Virus record (IMG/VR): IMGVR_UViG_3300022205_000007
Span: 1 to 40,740 of that record
DNA: 40,740 nucleotides
Source: a virus
Reading direction: 5' to 3' (one strand)
The position numbers and the translations under genes are program-made. The notes under the pieces are model-generated. The model ran no database searches and was not told the DNA's origin. It saw only the letters and a program-made list of their open reading frames with translations. How positions within the stretch are numbered: position 1 is the first letter of the stretch; each line of letters begins with the position of its first letter. Shown here piece by piece: positions 38,355 through 40,740 of this stretch.

Positions 38355-40712
38355 TTATCTCGGCACTTCGCTTTCGCTATTATCTACATCATTCATTAAC
38401 TGTAGCATGGCTTTATATTGGTCTTTTATATCTTTCATTTTTCTTACTTTAGTAAGAAAGGGCGTCCAATCTGGATCAAACATTATCTTGGCTAATTTAT
38501 TAGCGGCGGTATTAAATGATGCATCATCACCGGTTTGCGCCAATCGGTGAAACGGATCGCGAAACCAAGTCATCACAGTTTTAAATACGCCGTTTAATTC
38601 TTGAGTGATTATGTTTCGAATACCCGTAGGCGAACCACCTGGACGCCCTTTTGCCGCTCTCGTCAAACCGTCTTCTATAAAAAACGCATTCAAACGCTGT
38701 TCTTGACTCAATGAATCCATAAAAATGGATCTTTTGTTTCCGGTCCCAAATAAAGCGGATTGTATTTTGGCTGGCAAATTTCCAGGAATTAATTCTGTTG
38801 TCTCTAAATCAATATTTTTTAATCGCTTCTGCGCTTCTTGCCTTAAAATGATATTCCACGCATTCGGGCTTTCTGCCTCAATGTATTTTTTAGTCTGGAG
38901 TAGTAATGCTGGATCTGTTTCACCGGCATCAAATATCACCTTAGTCACATTATCCAATTGGCTATCTTTTAATTTCGCCAATTGTCCAATTTTACCTTTT
39001 TGCAATTGCGTAATGTCCGGCGTCAAACTGATAAATTCATCCAGCGCCCTAGCGTATTCTGGCACTTCATTTCGTAATGTTCGAACAACATTCCCGTAGG
39101 TATCCGTTAATTTGGCTTTAATTTCCGGCGTCAAAGCCTTTCCTGACTTAGTTTCATAGCGTTCGATTTCAGACCAAATACTACGTTTGGCATTATGCAA
39201 TCGCTCTATGTTTTTACCATTAACAGGTTTTGCTGCACTTTTAACAATGGCTTTTGTTTTCTTTAATAGCCGTCTGATTTCACCCGCACCGTATTTATCC
39301 AGTTCTTTATCTAAATTAGCAATAACATGATCAACATCAATGGCTTTTTTAATATCATAGGCTTTTTGGAATGCAGGTGATGTTTGATTGGTTCTGGCTA
39401 ACTTAGCATTTTTGATAATATCACCGGCAATGGACCTGATATTTTCATCGGCTGTTGCCGTTAAAGGTGCAATTCGGACAAGGAAATCATCCACCGATGT
39501 TGCAACCGATTCATTCTGTCGAAGTAAGGCATTTCTAGCCTTTCGCGCAGTTGTCGGTAATTCGCCCAAAAATGCTTGTTTGTGTAAGGCATAAGGATCT
39601 AATGATTTCTGTGCGGGATAAAGAACCATTCCTGCTTTCTCGGCAGTCTTTTCGCCTCTGGCAAATTCTTGCGCCGTTAATGAGGGACCACCCACTTGGC
39701 GCGATTCTTTTAATGAATCCCTTGCTGCTTTGGCTGTTTTGGCATAATTAACTACAGGCATGATCAATTCGCCTGCGGCCCCAAATGCACCAGCTAAACC
39801 TACTTCGCCGGGAGTAGCGGCTTCACCACCCATTTCCTCACTGACTTCACCTAAGCCTATAGCAGTTTCAGCGGCGGCGGCAGCACCTATACCTGCTCTT
39901 GCAGCCAATTGCACCCCAGCACCCGCACCCACTGCTCCAGCGCCTCTAGCGGCCATTCCAGCGGCCCCCACGGCTGGCATATACGATGCTACTTGAAACC
40001 CGACTTGCATTATGTCGCGCATCGAAACGCCCGGCATATTCATTACACCGATTTTTCCGCCTTCTTCCCGTGCATCGATAATGATACTGCCTTTATTATC
40101 CTCAATGAATTTTATTTTAGGATAATGCTCTTTGATGACATTCAATTGACCTTGCGGTGACATCGTGGTTAACAAACCCAAGGCTGTTTTAGCTTGACGT
40201 TTGGAAAATTCAAAAGGCATATCAAACTCGGGTAATTCACCCGTAGTCATTTCTTTACCATCAATAGTAAATATGCCTTCTTTTCGCTCACTGCCAGTAA
40301 ACAGATCGCCAAACGAAAAACCCTCTTTGGGAGTCTCTTTTGGCATTTTACCGCCTTTCCCTATTAAATCAGACAACTTCATCGGCTTTTGATCGATACG
40401 TGTTTTACCTAACATATCTGATCGTTCTTGAGCGGCTTTTTCAGCCATCTCTAAAGTCGCAAACGGTGTTAATTTACGTCCGGTCTCTGGATCTACTCCT
40501 TTTGCTTCGACAACTCTTTTAATAGCTTCATCCTGACTTACGACCTTTCCACCGTAAATAGAGGGAATATTCGTCCATTGACCTTGATTGATTTGTGGAT
40601 CATTAACAGTAATAGAGTATTCAGTAGCCGTTCCACCATCCAAAGGTACTTTTGGCCTCTCCTTCTGGCGATCTTGCCCTACTAATTCAGACAAACGGAA
40701 TGACTGAGCCAT
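38355..40712 (-). CDS. Large DNA-ejection / internal virion protein
   Basis: The 785-residue protein starts at an ATG with AGGAGG upstream. Its N-terminal part (EYSITVNDPQINQGQWTNIPSIYGGKVVSQDEAI) is a motif I associate with phage tail and ejection proteins. The centre (about 230-325) is Ala/Gly-rich and hydrophobic, as in proteins that enter the host membrane. The C-terminal 400 residues are charged helices. Position between gp10-like and tailspike genes matches P22 ejection proteins. One large protein here may replace three in P22. Confidence 0.72.
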   Translation of the reverse strand: MAQSFRLSELVGQDRQKERPKVPLDGGTATEYSITVNDPQINQGQWTNIPSIYGGKVVSQDEAIKRVVEAKGVDPETGRKLTPFATLEMAEKAAQERSDMLGKTRIDQKPMKLSDLIGKGGKMPKETPKEGFSFGDLFTGSERKEGIFTIDGKEMTTGELPEFDMPFEFSKRQAKTALGLLTTMSPQGQLNVIKEHYPKIKFIEDNKGSIIIDAREEGGKIGVMNMPGVSMRDIMQVGFQVASYMPAVGAAGMAARGAGAVGAGAGVQLAARAGIGAAAAAETAIGLGEVSEEMGGEAATPGEVGLAGAFGAAGELIMPVVNYAKTAKAARDSLKESRQVGGPSLTAQEFARGEKTAEKAGMVLYPAQKSLDPYALHKQAFLGELPTTARKARNALLRQNESVATSVDDFLVRIAPLTATADENIRSIAGDIIKNAKLARTNQTSPAFQKAYDIKKAIDVDHVIANLDKELDKYGAGEIRRLLKKTKAIVKSAAKPVNGKNIERLHNAKRSIWSEIERYETKSGKALTPEIKAKLTDTYGNVVRTLRNEVPEYARALDEFISLTPDITQLQKGKIGQLAKLKDSQLDNVTKVIFDAGETDPALLLQTKKYIEAESPNAWNIILRQEAQKRLKNIDLETTELIPGNLPAKIQSALFGTGNKRSIFMDSLSQEQRLNAFFIEDGLTRAAKGRPGGSPTGIRNIITQELNGVFKTVMTWFRDPFHRLAQTGDDASFNTAANKLAKIMFDPDWTPFLTKVRKMKDIKDQYKAMLQLMNDVDNSESEVPR

Positions 40713-40740
40713 TATTTACTAACCTCCTGAATCAAAGGTT

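Noticed and set aside
38725-39099. 124-codon plus-strand frame opposite the ejection protein
   Set aside because: The opposite frame is a long continuous helical protein. This one has no start signals and no domain.
1-40740. CRISPR arrays, insertion sequences or rRNA genes
   Set aside because: No regularly spaced repeats, transposase-like frames or rRNA-like stretches were seen on either strand.

Overview
The window looks like the complete genome of a temperate, podovirus-type double-stranded DNA phage of about 40.7 kb, AT-rich and densely coded. The morphogenesis genes follow the P22-like order: small terminase, large terminase, portal, scaffold, coat, head-tail adaptor, beta-propeller DNA-stabilization protein, large ejection protein, beta-helix tailspike. 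The two window ends appear to join. The minus-strand gene that runs off base 1 continues in frame from base 40740 and stops after nine more codons in a TAATG overlap with the gene starting at 40712, whose ribosome-binding site lies inside that tail. The host is probably a gammaproteobacterium. This is inferred from an exact CRP-type site, a Q-type late regulator and the relatives of the structural genes. It is not proven.

Layout on the circle. (1) The late minus-strand arm runs from 16727 down to 1 and, across the junction, from 40712 down to 35511. It carries zinc-ribbon and TerS genes, a cluster of small regulatory, membrane and VWA genes (15507-13693), lysis genes (13523-12070: small membrane proteins, lysozyme, holin), TerL, portal, a phage GroES, scaffold, head decoration, coat, a beta-helix protein, an SGNH-esterase structural protein, adaptor, stabilization protein, ejection protein and tailspike. 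(2) A plus-strand arm of mostly small unknown proteins (16867-21277) has two promoters sharing the same -35 and spacer sequence; the first is preceded by a CRP-like site. It includes a DUF932-type gene. (3) A minus-strand replication arm (25484-21278) holds a replication organizer, a CHC2 zinc-finger protein, a DnaB/Twinkle-like helicase, HNH and RuvC-like nucleases, and a Q-like regulator at its distal end. (4) A plus-strand arm (25759-32510) holds RecT, a RecB-family exonuclease, a DUF4224-like gene, integrase, a tRNA-like RNA locus, an XRE regulator and a Myb-repeat protein. (5) A minus-strand accessory operon (33954-32507) starts with tRNA-Leu and encodes an AP2-like protein and three small acidic proteins. 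(6) A short plus-strand operon (34346-35514) ends in an excisionase-like protein.

How it works together: integrase, two excisionase-like proteins and an XRE regulator indicate a lysogenic option. RecT with the exonuclease, and the helicase with its loader, serve recombination and replication. No DNA polymerase is encoded, so host polymerase is presumably used. A Q-like protein would switch on the late arm.

The most unusual feature is at 30825-30917. Two matching tRNA halves lie in reversed order (3' half first), joined by a hairpin capped with a UUCG tetraloop. Together they form a circularly permuted tRNA-like RNA. A second odd tRNA-Asn-like sequence and a wobble-rich hairpin follow immediately.
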